A DNA stretch of 64,000 nucleotides from Gammaproteobacteria bacterium (lineage in GTDB: Bacteria > Pseudomonadota > Gammaproteobacteria > Competibacterales > Competibacteraceae): positions 2,794,501 through 2,858,500 of the forward strand of contig JACKNC010000001.1 in assembly GCA_024235095.1 (NCBI GenBank), written 5' to 3'. Position numbers and translations under genes: made by a program. Positions 1-8,618 of this stretch are shown in pieces; positions within the stretch are counted from its first letter, which is position 1, and every line of letters starts with the position of its first letter. The notes beneath the pieces are model-generated. The model was not told the DNA's origin. It saw only the letters and a program-made list of their open reading frames with translations, and did no database searches.

Positions 1-1
1 C

Positions 2-172
2 TTTGATCTTTTTTTTGGTTTATATATTGTTTTATCTTTTATGGCAGGCGCATTACTTGATGATCAATTTGAGCGTGAAAAAATAAGAAAAATATTTAAA
101 TATTATATATACATTGTTACATTTGGAAGCAATAGTTCAATTCTATATATGCTCCTCTTTATCGGAAACTAA
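2..172 (+). CDS. C-terminal tail of an AT-rich membrane-protein-like gene (cut by window edge)
   Basis: A frame open from the left edge runs to a TAA at 170-172. It reads as about 56 residues: a hydrophobic stretch (FGLYIVLSFMAGALL), a charged segment (DDQFEREKIRKIFK), then a second hydrophobic stretch. This could be the end of a membrane protein, but too little is present to assign a family. Base composition is much more AT-rich than the genes that follow, which would fit transferred DNA or an IS-related gene. An alternative is that the frame is fortuitous in AT-rich DNA. Confidence 0.3.
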   Translation, partial: FDLFFGLYIVLSFMAGALLDDQFEREKIRKIFKYYIYIVTFGSNSSILYMLLFIGN

Positions 173-274
173 TATCGCTTTATTTCTAATAAATAATTCT
201 TCCAGCTATTTGATCATACTCCTCGTTGGAGGAAAACAAATAACAAAAGCCTTTAAGGCTGATTTTGGTGTCCT

Positions 275-1597
275 GTGAATAAAAACAAGTTAGTTGCGGA
301 ACCTTTTACCGGCTACATCGAAAATTTGACCCATGAAGGCAAGGGCGTTGCTCGACGCGATGGTAAGACGATCTTTGTCGAGGGCGCATTGCCGGGGGAA
401 GAAGTTCGTTGCGTGTACACCAGTCGGCGCAGTCGCCGGGATGAGGCGCGCATTATTGAGGTGTTGCAAGCCGCACCAGAGCGAGTAGAGCCACGCTGCG
501 CTCATTATGGTATTTGCGGGGGCTGCGCGCTGCAACATCTGCAAGCGGACAGTCAATTGGCGATCAAGCAGTGCTGGCTACTGGACAGTCTGACCCATAT
601 CGGCAAGGTTGAACCCGGGCAAGTCCTGGAGCCGATGACCGGTCCCCTCTGGGGCTACCGGCGGCGGGCACGGCTTGGGGTCAAATATGTAGCCAAAAAG
701 GGCCGGGTATTGGTCGGTTTCCGCGAACGACGTAGCCCCTATATCGCCGATTTACAACGTTGCGAGGTGCTGGACGAGCGGGTCGGCGGGTTACTGGAGG
801 CATTAGCGACGCTGATTGGTGAGCTATCCATTCGCGACCGGTTGCCGCAAATCGAGGTCGCGGGTGGGGATGAGGTCATGGGTCTGAATTTCCGGGTGCT
901 GACATCGCCCAGTGAGGCGGATCAAGAACGGCTCCGCGAATTTGGCGAGCGGCATGGGCTGGCGCTGTATCTGCAACCCGGTGGCCCGGATAGTGTGCAA
1001 CCTTTATGGCCCGTGCGGCCAGAACTTGGTTATCGCTTGCCCGACTTCGATCTCGACCTGGAATTTCAACCCTGGCATTTCATTCAAGTCAATGCCGCTA
1101 TCAACCGGCAACTGGTCGCGCGAGCCTGCAAATTACTGGAACTGGAACCGACCAGCCGGGTGCTGGATCTGTTCTGCGGGCTGGGCAATTTCACTCTGAC
1201 GCTGGCGCGGCGGGCCGGGAAAGTGGTTGGCGTGGAGGGTGACGCCAGCCTGGTCGAATGGGCGCGGCGCAATGCGCTACGCAACAGGTTGGCGAATGTT
1301 GAATTTCATGCTGCTGATCTAGCCGGTGATTTGACCGGTCAACCGTGGACGCAGGGTGGCTATGACCGGGTGCTGCTCGATCCGCCTCGTTCCGGCGCTT
1401 TGGAGATGATGCCGCGTATCGCTGCATTGGGCGCGCGGCGCGTGGTTTATGTCTCCTGCCATCCGGCAACCCTGGCCCGCGATGTCGGCGAACTGGTTCA
1501 CCGTTTCGGTTATCGCCTGGACAGCGCTGGTGTCCTCGATATGTTTCCGCATACTGCGCATGTCGAGTCCATGGCGGTGCTGGTTCGGGTTGGCTAA
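275..1597 (+). CDS. rlmD: 23S rRNA (uracil-1939-C5)-methyltransferase RlmD (RumA)
   Basis: Cytoplasmic SAM-dependent enzyme that makes m5U1939 in 23S rRNA. The N-terminal ~70 residues look like a TRAM RNA-binding domain. Four cysteines that should bind a 4Fe-4S cluster are visible: C75, C81 and C84 in CAHYGICGGC, and C163. The C-terminal half is a Rossmann methyltransferase with SAM motif VLDLFCGLGNFTL, a DPPRSG motif, the catalytic cysteine C395 in VSCHPATL, and the general-base glutamate E431 in HVESMAVL. At 440 residues it has the usual family length. The start is a GTG at 275, and upstream DNA is AT-rich with no gene in the same direction. The gene stands alone, about 80 bp before the alcohol dehydrogenase. 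Nothing looks broken. Confidence 0.93.
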   Translation: MNKNKLVAEPFTGYIENLTHEGKGVARRDGKTIFVEGALPGEEVRCVYTSRRSRRDEARIIEVLQAAPERVEPRCAHYGICGGCALQHLQADSQLAIKQCWLLDSLTHIGKVEPGQVLEPMTGPLWGYRRRARLGVKYVAKKGRVLVGFRERRSPYIADLQRCEVLDERVGGLLEALATLIGELSIRDRLPQIEVAGGDEVMGLNFRVLTSPSEADQERLREFGERHGLALYLQPGGPDSVQPLWPVRPELGYRLPDFDLDLEFQPWHFIQVNAAINRQLVARACKLLELEPTSRVLDLFCGLGNFTLTLARRAGKVVGVEGDASLVEWARRNALRNRLANVEFHAADLAGDLTGQPWTQGGYDRVLLDPPRSGALEMMPRIAALGARRVVYVSCHPATLARDVGELVHRFGYRLDSAGVLDMFPHTAHVESMAVLVRVG

Positions 1598-1676
1598 ACG
1601 ACGCAGGTGGGGCAGTACGATTCATCGGAAAAACCCGCTATGCTGAACTGATTCGATCCTTCAGAGAGGTACTGAT

Positions 1677-2786
1677 ATGAAAGCACGCGCCGCTGTCGCC
1701 TGGGAACCCCAAAAACCGCTGGTCATTGAAGAAGTAGATGTAGCAGGGCCGAAGGAAGGCGAAGTTCTGTTGAAAGTCATTGCAACCGGCGTCTGCCATA
1801 CCGATGCCTTCACCCTGTCCGGGGATGATCCAGAAGGCGCGTTCCCCTGCATCCTGGGTCACGAGGGCGGCTGTGAAGTGGTGGAATGCGGTCCCGGCGT
1901 CAAGCACTTGAAACCGGGCGATCATGTCATTCCGCTGTATATTCCGGAATGCGGCGAGTGCGAGTATTGCCGCTCCTCCAAGACGAATCTGTGTCAGTCG
2001 ATTGCCGCCACAGTGTGGACCGGCTACATGCCCGATCACACCCGCCGCTTTTCCTGCCGGGGGACGCCATTGTTTCATTACATGGGCTGCTCGACCTTCG
2101 CGGAATATACGGTGGTTCCGGAAATCGCTCTCGCCAAAATCAACCCGGCAGCGCCGTTGGACAAAGTCTGTCTGCTCGGTTGCGGCGTCACCACTGGCAT
2201 TGGCGCGGTGCTGAATACCGCCAAGGTGGAGCCAGGTTCCACGGTCGCCGTTTTCGGCTTGGGCGGCATCGGTTTGTCAGTGATTCAGGGCGCAGTCATG
2301 GCGCAGGCCGGGCGGATCATTGCGGTTGACACCAACCCGGATAAATTCGCCATCGCCACGGCGCTGGGCGCGACCGATACGCTCAATCCAACCCAGATCA
2401 GCGGCAATGTGGTCGACGCCATCAAGGAGATGACGAACGGTGGGGTCGATTATTCGTTTGAATGTATCGGTAATGTCGAGGTGATGCGTCAGGCTTTGGA
2501 GTGTTGCCACATGGGTTGGGGCGTCTCCACCATCATCGGTGTCGCTGGCGCGGGTCAGGAAATCCGCACTCGACCCTTTCAACTGGTCACTGGACGCACC
2601 TGGAAGGGCACGGCTTTTGGCGGAGTCAAGGGACGCAGCCAGTTACCTGGCTATGTGGAGAATTATCTCCAGGGCAAAATTGAACTGGATCGCATGGTGA
2701 CCCATATCTTCCCACTGGAGCAGATCAACACGGCGTTTGACCTGATGCATGAAGGTAAAAGCATCCGTTCGGTGATTGTGTTCTAA
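1677..2786 (+). CDS. frmA: S-(hydroxymethyl)glutathione dehydrogenase / class III alcohol dehydrogenase
   Basis: Zinc- and NAD-dependent enzyme that oxidises S-hydroxymethylglutathione, the adduct of formaldehyde and glutathione, to S-formylglutathione. The 369 residues match the usual class III length. Catalytic-zinc signature GHEGGCEVVE and the structural-zinc cysteines in CGECEYCRSSKTNLC are present, as is the Rossmann motif FGLGGIGLS. The class-typical C-terminal half (GRTWKGTAFGGVKGRSQLP) is clear. The ATG at 1677 is preceded by AGAGAGG. The partner gene fghA lies 3.2 kb downstream, separated by a restriction-modification gene. In most genomes the two are adjacent, so the pair appears split by an insertion. 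Confidence 0.95.
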   Translation: MKARAAVAWEPQKPLVIEEVDVAGPKEGEVLLKVIATGVCHTDAFTLSGDDPEGAFPCILGHEGGCEVVECGPGVKHLKPGDHVIPLYIPECGECEYCRSSKTNLCQSIAATVWTGYMPDHTRRFSCRGTPLFHYMGCSTFAEYTVVPEIALAKINPAAPLDKVCLLGCGVTTGIGAVLNTAKVEPGSTVAVFGLGGIGLSVIQGAVMAQAGRIIAVDTNPDKFAIATALGATDTLNPTQISGNVVDAIKEMTNGGVDYSFECIGNVEVMRQALECCHMGWGVSTIIGVAGAGQEIRTRPFQLVTGRTWKGTAFGGVKGRSQLPGYVENYLQGKIELDRMVTHIFPLEQINTAFDLMHEGKSIRSVIVF

Positions 2787-2798
2787 CCGTGGTGAGCA

Positions 2799-5762
2799 AT
2801 GACGACGCCTGCGGCTATCGCTGCATTCATTCAACTGTGCCGCGATAGCACGCTCACTGAACGGAGTGGCGCGCAAAGTCATTTTATTGCGCTCTGTCGC
2901 GTGTTGGGCCTGAAACCGCCGCTGGAGGAAGATCCGCGCGGCGAGTGGTTCGCCTTCGAGAAGGGCGCGAAGAAAACCGGTGGCGGCGACGGTTGGGCCG
3001 ATGTGTGGCGGCGGCATTGCTTCGCCTGGGAATACAAGGGCAAGCATAAAGACTTGAAGGTAGCGCTGCGGCAGTTGCAGCAGTACGCCCTGGCCCTGGA
3101 AAATCCGCCGCTGCTAATCGTCTCAGATATGGAGGCGATTGAGATTCATACGAATTTTACCAATGCGGTAAATATCGTACATCGGCTGACCCTGGATGAT
3201 CTGGCACACCCCGATCAGTTGCAAAAGCTGAGATGGGCGTTTCTGGAGCCGGGGCGGTTGCGTCCGGCCCGAACCCGTGAGGGCGTCACCAAGGATGCAG
3301 CCTCGTTGTTGGGCGCGCTGGCTCAAACCCTGAACCAGCGCGGCCATGCGCCGCAGCCGGTAGCCCATTTTCTGACCCGGTTGCTGTTCTGCCTGTTCGC
3401 CGAGGATATGGACTTGTTGCCGGATCGGCTGTTCAGCAAACTGGTCGAGCAAGCGCGGCGGTCGCCGGCGGATTTTCCTGATTTGGCCGGTGCGCTGTTT
3501 CGGGCGATGCAACAAGGCGGGCGGTTCGGCCTGGAACGGATTGCCTGGTTCAACGGCGGATTGTTCGACGATAACGAATGCCTGCCGCTGGAACGAGCGG
3601 ATTTGGACACCCTGCATTCCGCTGCTGCGCTGGATTGGTCGGCGATTGAACCGGCGATTTTCGGGACGCTATTTGAGCGCGGTTTGGACCCGGACAAGCG
3701 CTCGCAATTAGGCGCCCACTACACCGATGCGGCTTCCATTCACCGCTTGATCGAGCCGGTGATCCGCGATCCGCTGTTGGCGGAATGGGCGACGGTCAAG
3801 GCGGAGATCGAGCGGTTATTGAGCGCCAGGAGATCGAAGCGAGCGCAAGCGGAGCAGGCATTACACGGTTTTCTGGAGCGGTTGCGCACCTTCCGCGTGC
3901 TTGATCCGGCGTGTGGTTCCGGCAACTTTCTTTATCTGGCCTTGCGCGCCCTCAAGGATATTGAGCATCAGGTCATGCTGGAGGTCGAGACCCTGGGTCT
4001 GCAACGCGGGTTTCCAGCGGTTGGCCCGGAGGTGGTCATGGGCATCGAGATCAATCCATACGCGGCGGAACTGGCGCGGCTGACGGTGTGGATCGGTGAG
4101 ATTCAATGGATGCTGGGTCATGGCTATAACTTGAATGATCAGCCGATTCTGAAACCGCTGAATTCGATTGAGTGTCGGGATGCGTTGTTGGAGGGAGATC
4201 GAGAAGCGACATGGCCAGCCGCAGACGCGATTGTGGGCAATCCGCCGTTTTTGGGCGATAAGAAGCAGTTAGCTGAATTGGGCGATCAATATGTGGGCGG
4301 GTTGCGCTGGCTCTATCAGGGACGAGTTCCCGGCGGCGCTGATTTGGTCTGCTACTGGTTTGAGAAGGCGCGGGCGCAGATTGAAGCCGGACAGGCGCAA
4401 CGCGCTGGACTGGTGGCGACTAATTCCATTCGGGGCGGGGCCAATCGCAAAGTGCTGGAGCGGATTCGCAAGACCAGTACGATATTCCATGCTTGGTCTG
4501 ATCTGGAATGGGTCAACGAAGGCGCAGCGGTGCGGGTGTCGCTGGTGGGGTTTGGGAATCCCCCCCGACCCCCCTTTTGCAAAGGGGGGAGCGATGCCGG
4601 AGTTTGCAAAGGGAGAAGCGATGCCGGAGTTTGCAAAGGGAGAAGCGATGCCGGAGTTAACCCCCCTTTGCAAAAGGGGGGTGGCGAAGCCGGGGGGATT
4701 CTGAACGGCCAACCCGTCGCCGAGATTTATGCGGATTTGACGGGAAGCGCAGGCAACAGCGTTGATCTGACTCAGGCTGAACCCTTGTCAGAAAACACTG
4801 ATATTGCTTTCCAAGGCCCGGTCAAAGTTGGGGCATTCGATATTCCCGGCGATCTGGCGCGGCTATGGTTGCCATTACCGAATCCTAATGGCCGATCTAA
4901 TCGTGATGTAGTACGTCCTTGGGCGAATGGCATGGATATTACCCGTCGTCTGTCCGATACCTGGATCATTGATTTTGGCGGCGATATGGCGGAAAACGAA
5001 GCGGCACTATATGAAGCGCCATTTGAATATGTCCGATTGCATGTCAAACCTGAACGGGATAAAAATCGGGATGCTAATCGCAAGAAGCATTGGTGGCGAT
5101 TAGGCCGGACTGGTGGCGACATGCGCAAGGCGTTAAAGCCCTTATCCCGCTACATCGCAACTCCTCGCGTCGCAAAATATCGGTTATTCGTTTGGTTGAG
5201 TGCAGTGGTGTTGCCGGATAGCCGAGTTTACGCTATCGCCCGCGACGATGACGCAACCTTTGGCATTCTCCATTCGCGGATTCATGAACTTTGGAGCTTG
5301 CGAACCTGTTCATGGCATGGCGACGGTGATGATGGTGGCCGCCCAACCTACAACGCGCGTTCCTGCTTCGAGACGTTCCCCTTCCCGGCGGGCCTGACCC
5401 CGAACATCCCAGCTAGTGCCTACGCCGATGATCCACGCGCTCAGGCTATTGCGGATGCAGCCCGCACGTTGAACGAACTGCGCGAGAACTGGCTGAATCC
5501 TCCAGAGTGGGTTGATCGCGTTCCCGAGGTCGTCCCCGGCTATCCCGACTGCATCGTTCCCAAGCTGGAACATGCGACTGAACTCAAAAAACGCACCCTG
5601 ACCCATCTCTACAATCAACGCCCTGCTTGGCTGGATCACGCGCACCGGGTTCTCGATGAAGCCGTCGCTGCGGCCTATGGCTGGCCAACGGATTTGCGCG
5701 ACGATGAAATCCTGCGCCGCTTGCTGGCGCTGAATCGCGAGCGGTCTTCCTTCTTGCGTTGA
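2799..5762 (+). CDS. Single-chain type IIG/IIL restriction-modification enzyme, MmeI-like
   Basis: A 987-residue protein that joins endonuclease and adenine methyltransferase in one chain, as in the MmeI family. The N-terminus shows a nuclease motif D68-X9-E78-Y-K80, the spacing known for MmeI. A helical linker follows, with a target-contacting motif (SQLGAHYT) near residue 305. The methyltransferase has motif I (FRVLDPACGSGNF) and motif IV (AIVGNPPFLG). The C-terminus should be the DNA-recognition domain. Between methyltransferase and recognition domains, about residues 587-634 are encoded by a dispersed G/C-run repeat that stays in frame. The gene starts 12 bp after frmA with only a weak ribosome site. 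There is no separate methylase or nuclease gene, as expected for a self-contained system. Activity is uncertain because of the internal repeat. Confidence 0.85.
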   Translation: MTTPAAIAAFIQLCRDSTLTERSGAQSHFIALCRVLGLKPPLEEDPRGEWFAFEKGAKKTGGGDGWADVWRRHCFAWEYKGKHKDLKVALRQLQQYALALENPPLLIVSDMEAIEIHTNFTNAVNIVHRLTLDDLAHPDQLQKLRWAFLEPGRLRPARTREGVTKDAASLLGALAQTLNQRGHAPQPVAHFLTRLLFCLFAEDMDLLPDRLFSKLVEQARRSPADFPDLAGALFRAMQQGGRFGLERIAWFNGGLFDDNECLPLERADLDTLHSAAALDWSAIEPAIFGTLFERGLDPDKRSQLGAHYTDAASIHRLIEPVIRDPLLAEWATVKAEIERLLSARRSKRAQAEQALHGFLERLRTFRVLDPACGSGNFLYLALRALKDIEHQVMLEVETLGLQRGFPAVGPEVVMGIEINPYAAELARLTVWIGEIQWMLGHGYNLNDQPILKPLNSIECRDALLEGDREATWPAADAIVGNPPFLGDKKQLAELGDQYVGGLRWLYQGRVPGGADLVCYWFEKARAQIEAGQAQRAGLVATNSIRGGANRKVLERIRKTSTIFHAWSDLEWVNEGAAVRVSLVGFGNPPRPPFCKGGSDAGVCKGRSDAGVCKGRSDAGVNPPLQKGGGEAGGILNGQPVAEIYADLTGSAGNSVDLTQAEPLSENTDIAFQGPVKVGAFDIPGDLARLWLPLPNPNGRSNRDVVRPWANGMDITRRLSDTWIIDFGGDMAENEAALYEAPFEYVRLHVKPERDKNRDANRKKHWWRLGRTGGDMRKALKPLSRYIATPRVAKYRLFVWLSAVVLPDSRVYAIARDDDATFGILHSRIHELWSLRTCSWHGDGDDGGRPTYNARSCFETFPFPAGLTPNIPASAYADDPRAQAIADAARTLNELRENWLNPPEWVDRVPEVVPGYPDCIVPKLEHATELKKRTLTHLYNQRPAWLDHAHRVLDEAVAAAYGWPTDLRDDEILRRLLALNRERSSFLR
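4556..4701 (+). repeat. Dispersed C-run/G-run hairpin repeat inside a coding region, with 24-bp tandem units
   Basis: The outer arms are inverted: GAATCCCCCC...CCCCCCTTTTGCAAAGGGGGG on the left, and CCCCCCTTTGCAAAAGGGGGG...GGGGGGATTC on the right. Between them are near-perfect 24-bp direct repeats (core GCGATGCCGGAGTTTGCAAA) in about 2.5 copies. Because 24 is a multiple of three, the copies translate as repeats of CKGRSDAGV and the reading frame survives. The same arms occur between genes elsewhere in the window. Confidence 0.9.
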
Positions 5763-5797
5763 ACATTGCGTTGCGTGTTCCAAATCGCAAACATCTG

Positions 5798-5890
5798 CCT
5801 CCCCCCTTTGGAAAAGGGGGGTCGGGGGGGATTCCGCACGGGTGACGAGGCCAAAATCCCCCCTCACCCTCCTTTGTTAAAGGGGGGATT
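5798..5890. repeat. Dispersed C-run/G-run double-hairpin repeat
   Basis: Lies in the gap between the restriction-modification gene and fghA. Two hairpins (CCCCCCTTTGGAAAAGGGGGG and CCTCCTTTGTTAAAGGGGGG) flank a conserved spacer containing GATTCCGCACGGGTGACGAG. It is in the opposite orientation to the copies at 54370 and 56672. Confidence 0.85.
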
Positions 5891-5950
5891 GAGCGCATTT
5901 CCGGGTGACGGTTAGCCAGCTTGGCGCGATAATAAAACATAAGCGTTCGT

Positions 5951-5976
5951 CTCCCCCCTTTGGTAAAGGGGGGGAA
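5951..5976. repeat. Half unit of the C-run/G-run hairpin repeat
   Basis: A single hairpin with CCCCCC and GGGGGGG arms around TTTGGTAAA, 60 bp after the double unit and 55 bp before fghA. It could influence read-through into fghA, but no T-run follows it. Confidence 0.75.
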
Positions 5977-6030
5977 TATTCGGGTTGAGAAAACCCGGCC
6001 CCACTTACCACAGAACCAAGGGATGATTGC

Positions 6031-6876
6031 GTGGAACATATTGAGGCAATTAAAGAATTTGATGGCTGGCTGAATCGTTACCGGCACGATTCCACAACGT
6101 GTCATTGCCCGATGACCTTCTCCGTTTACCTGCCGCCCCAGGCGCGAACCGAAAAAGTCCCAGCCGTTTACTGGCTTTCGGGCCTGACCTGCACCGACGA
6201 TAACTTCCGAGTGAAAGCCGGCGCGCAGCGCTACGCTGCGGAATTGGGATTAGCGCTGATCATTCCCGACACCAGTCCCCGAGGCGCGGACGTACCGGAC
6301 GCAGACCGCTACGATCTGGGTCAGGGCGCCGGTTTCTACGTCAACGCCACCCAGACGCCCTGGTCGCAACATTACCAAATGTATGACTACGTGACCCGTG
6401 AACTACCGGCTCTGGTTGAAACGAAATTACCACTGATTCCCGGTCTGCGTTCGATCACCGGTCACTCGATGGGCGGACATGGCGCGCTGATTTGCGCGCT
6501 GAGGGAGCCTGGACTTTATCGCTCCGTTTCCGCTTTCGCGCCGATCTGTCATCCGATGGCCAGCGGTTGGGGGCAAGGCTGTTTCAAAGCCTATCTGGGG
6601 AATAACCGCGGGACCTGGGCGGCTTACGATGCGGTCCGCTTGATCGAAGAAGGCGCGGCGGCCATACCCCTGCTGATCGATCAAGGGACTGCCGATGAAT
6701 TCTTAACCGAACAACTGCACCCGATGTCGCTGGAACGAATTTGCGCCGCTCGGCATTTTCCCCTGACGCTGCGGGTGCAAGAAGGCTACGATCACAGCTA
6801 TCATTTCATCAGCACCTTCATCGGCGAGCATCTGGCTTGGCACGCCCAGGCATTGCGATTAGAAATTAAAAATTGA
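6031..6876 (+). CDS. fghA: S-formylglutathione hydrolase
   Basis: Serine esterase that hydrolyses S-formylglutathione to formate and glutathione, the second step of glutathione-dependent formaldehyde detoxification. The 281 residues match the esterase D family. The nucleophile is S146 in GHSMGGHGA. The catalytic Asp is in LIDQGTADEFL and the His in YDHSYHFI near the C-terminus. The N-terminus (IEAIKEFDGWLNRYRHDS) aligns with the start typical of the family, which supports the GTG at 6031. It is separated from frmA by the restriction-modification gene and overlaps the downstream nuclease gene by 4 bp. Confidence 0.93.
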   Translation: MEHIEAIKEFDGWLNRYRHDSTTCHCPMTFSVYLPPQARTEKVPAVYWLSGLTCTDDNFRVKAGAQRYAAELGLALIIPDTSPRGADVPDADRYDLGQGAGFYVNATQTPWSQHYQMYDYVTRELPALVETKLPLIPGLRSITGHSMGGHGALICALREPGLYRSVSAFAPICHPMASGWGQGCFKAYLGNNRGTWAAYDAVRLIEEGAAAIPLLIDQGTADEFLTEQLHPMSLERICAARHFPLTLRVQEGYDHSYHFISTFIGEHLAWHAQALRLEIKN

Positions 6877-7466
6877 AACAAGAACTTTTAAAACTATTGC
6901 GCAGCCAGTTGCGCAGTGAACTGAGCCGCGCCCGTCGCCGCCGGAACCGTTCGCCGTGGTTGATCGGCGGACTGGTCGTCGCCATCATCGGGATCAGTTA
7001 TTTTCTGCATGAACCCAAAGCGCCGCCTTCCGCGATTCCCAAAGGCGCGGAATTGACCTGCACGGTCAAAACCATCTATGACGGCGATACCCTGACAGCC
7101 AGTTGTCCAGCCGGCCAGGTCAAAGTGCGAATGTTCGGCATCGACGCGCCGGAAATGGGTCAAAAACCGTGGGGCGATGGCGCGAAGCAGTCGCTGAAAC
7201 AGTTGTTGACCGGTCATGATCCGGTGCGATTGCGCGTTATGGATCAGGATCGCTATGGCCGGACGGTTGCGCAGGTGTTCGCGGGCGAGCGCGATGTGGG
7301 TTTGGAGCTGGTTCGGCAGGGACAGGCCGTCATGTACGAGCAATACAATAATTCCCCGGTCTACCGGCAGGCGCAAGCTGAAGCGAAACGAGCGCGGCGC
7401 GGCATCTGGGAAAAAGCGGGTAATCAACAGGATCCCGCCTCCTGGCGGCGCTTGAATCCACGCTAG
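6873..7466 (+). CDS. Membrane-anchored thermonuclease (SNase-like) family protein
   Basis: A 197-residue protein with a basic N-terminus, one membrane segment at about residues 28-45 (WLIGGLVVAIIGISYFL), and a staphylococcal-nuclease-like domain. Family catalytic residues are visible: Arg and Asp in VRMFGIDAPE, Glu in the same motif, and a second Arg in DRYGRTVAQV. The calcium-site aspartates of YDGDTL are also kept. It is probably a signal-anchored nuclease facing the periplasm. The start is a TTG overlapping the fghA stop (TTGA), so it is translationally coupled to fghA. Its link to formaldehyde metabolism is unknown and may only be shared transcription. Confidence 0.8.
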   Translation: MKQELLKLLRSQLRSELSRARRRRNRSPWLIGGLVVAIIGISYFLHEPKAPPSAIPKGAELTCTVKTIYDGDTLTASCPAGQVKVRMFGIDAPEMGQKPWGDGAKQSLKQLLTGHDPVRLRVMDQDRYGRTVAQVFAGERDVGLELVRQGQAVMYEQYNNSPVYRQAQAEAKRARRGIWEKAGNQQDPASWRRLNPR

Positions 7467-7481
7467 AGACTGGTAAAGACC

Positions 7482-8618
7482 GTGGCTCTTCTACTGCCTC
7501 CATCGCTTTCTGATCCTGCCATGGTTCGCGCTAGCTCCGAGGGGTGGCGTTGCGAGGGCGCATGGACGCTGGATGGCATTATCGATTTGGACCAGCGGCT
7601 ACGCAGCGTTCAATGGCCACCCGGCGCATTGCAACTGGATGGCTCTATGATTCACGCACTGGATACCATCGGCGCGTTGCAATTGCGCAAGCTGATCGCT
7701 GAGTTGGAACGGAGTGGGCATGGCGTCCGGCTGACCGGACTTCGCGAGAAGCATCAGGCCCTGCTCGACCTGGTCTGCAAGCGTCTGATAGCGGACGGGA
7801 GCGTTGCAGCGCCCGAGCAACGAACCACTGTTTTGGAGCAACTGGGCCGACAAGCCGTACACTCTTTGCACAGAGGCTTTGCCTTCCTGGTCTTCGTGGG
7901 CGAGGCGGCGACCGCATTGGGGCGGTTGACCTTGCAACCCCGCCGGTTTCGCTGGCGGGCGCTGTTCGCCAATCTCGAAACCGCTGGCGTTAACGCCCTG
8001 CCGATCATTGCGTTGCTCTCATTCATGATTGGCGTCGTCATCGCTTATCAGGGCGGCCAGCAACTCAAGTTCTATGGCGCCAATATCTTTATCGTCGAAC
8101 TGGTGTCGCTGACCATGCTGCGCGAACTGGCGCCGTTGATCACCGCAATCATCGTCGCTGGACGCACCGGGTCGTCCTACACGGCTCAGATTGGCACCAT
8201 GCAAGTGACCGAGGAAGTGGATGCGTTGCGCACTATCGGTATTCCGCCGATGGATTTGCTGGTGCTGCCCAAATTGCTGGCGTTGACCATTGCCCTGCCC
8301 TTGTTGACCGTGTTCGCCGATGCGTTGAGCGTGTTTGGCGGCATGTTCATCGCGCAGGTGATGCTGGATGTCAATTTCCAGGATTTTCTGGATCGATTTC
8401 CAAAAGTGGTCACGCTGACCTCTTTTCTGCTGGGCGTGGGTAAAGCGCCGGTGTTCGCCGCCATCATTGCGTTGGTGGGGTGTTATCAAGGTTTTCAGGT
8501 GCGCGGCGGCGCCGACAGCGTGGGACGGCAGACCACAGTGAGCGTGGTGCAATCGATCTTTCTGGTTATCGCCGCCGATGCGCTATTCTCAATCCTGCTG
8601 GGCGGGGTTGGCCTGTGA
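7482..8618 (+). CDS. mlaE: MlaE-type ABC transporter permease with N-terminal STAS-like domain
   Basis: Inner-membrane permease of an MCE-type phospholipid transporter. The first ~115 residues are soluble and resemble a STAS/MlaB domain (LDGSMIHALDTIGALQLRKLIAELE), so MlaB and MlaE functions are fused. The rest is the MlaE permease with several membrane segments and the conserved REL(A)PLITAIIVAGRTGSSYTAQIG region. It has 378 residues. The GTG start at 7482 follows the nuclease gene by 15 bp. The stop overlaps the GTG of the ATPase gene (GTGA), indicating coupling in an operon mlaE-mlaF-mlaD-lipoprotein. Confidence 0.9.
   Translation: MALLLPPSLSDPAMVRASSEGWRCEGAWTLDGIIDLDQRLRSVQWPPGALQLDGSMIHALDTIGALQLRKLIAELERSGHGVRLTGLREKHQALLDLVCKRLIADGSVAAPEQRTTVLEQLGRQAVHSLHRGFAFLVFVGEAATALGRLTLQPRRFRWRALFANLETAGVNALPIIALLSFMIGVVIAYQGGQQLKFYGANIFIVELVSLTMLRELAPLITAIIVAGRTGSSYTAQIGTMQVTEEVDALRTIGIPPMDLLVLPKLLALTIALPLLTVFADALSVFGGMFIAQVMLDVNFQDFLDRFPKVVTLTSFLLGVGKAPVFAAIIALVGCYQGFQVRGGADSVGRQTTVSVVQSIFLVIAADALFSILLGGVGL

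Noticed and set aside
4590..4665. Tandem 24-bp repeats as a CRISPR or minisatellite locus
   Set aside because: No spacers, and they lie inside an open coding frame between arms of a dispersed repeat.
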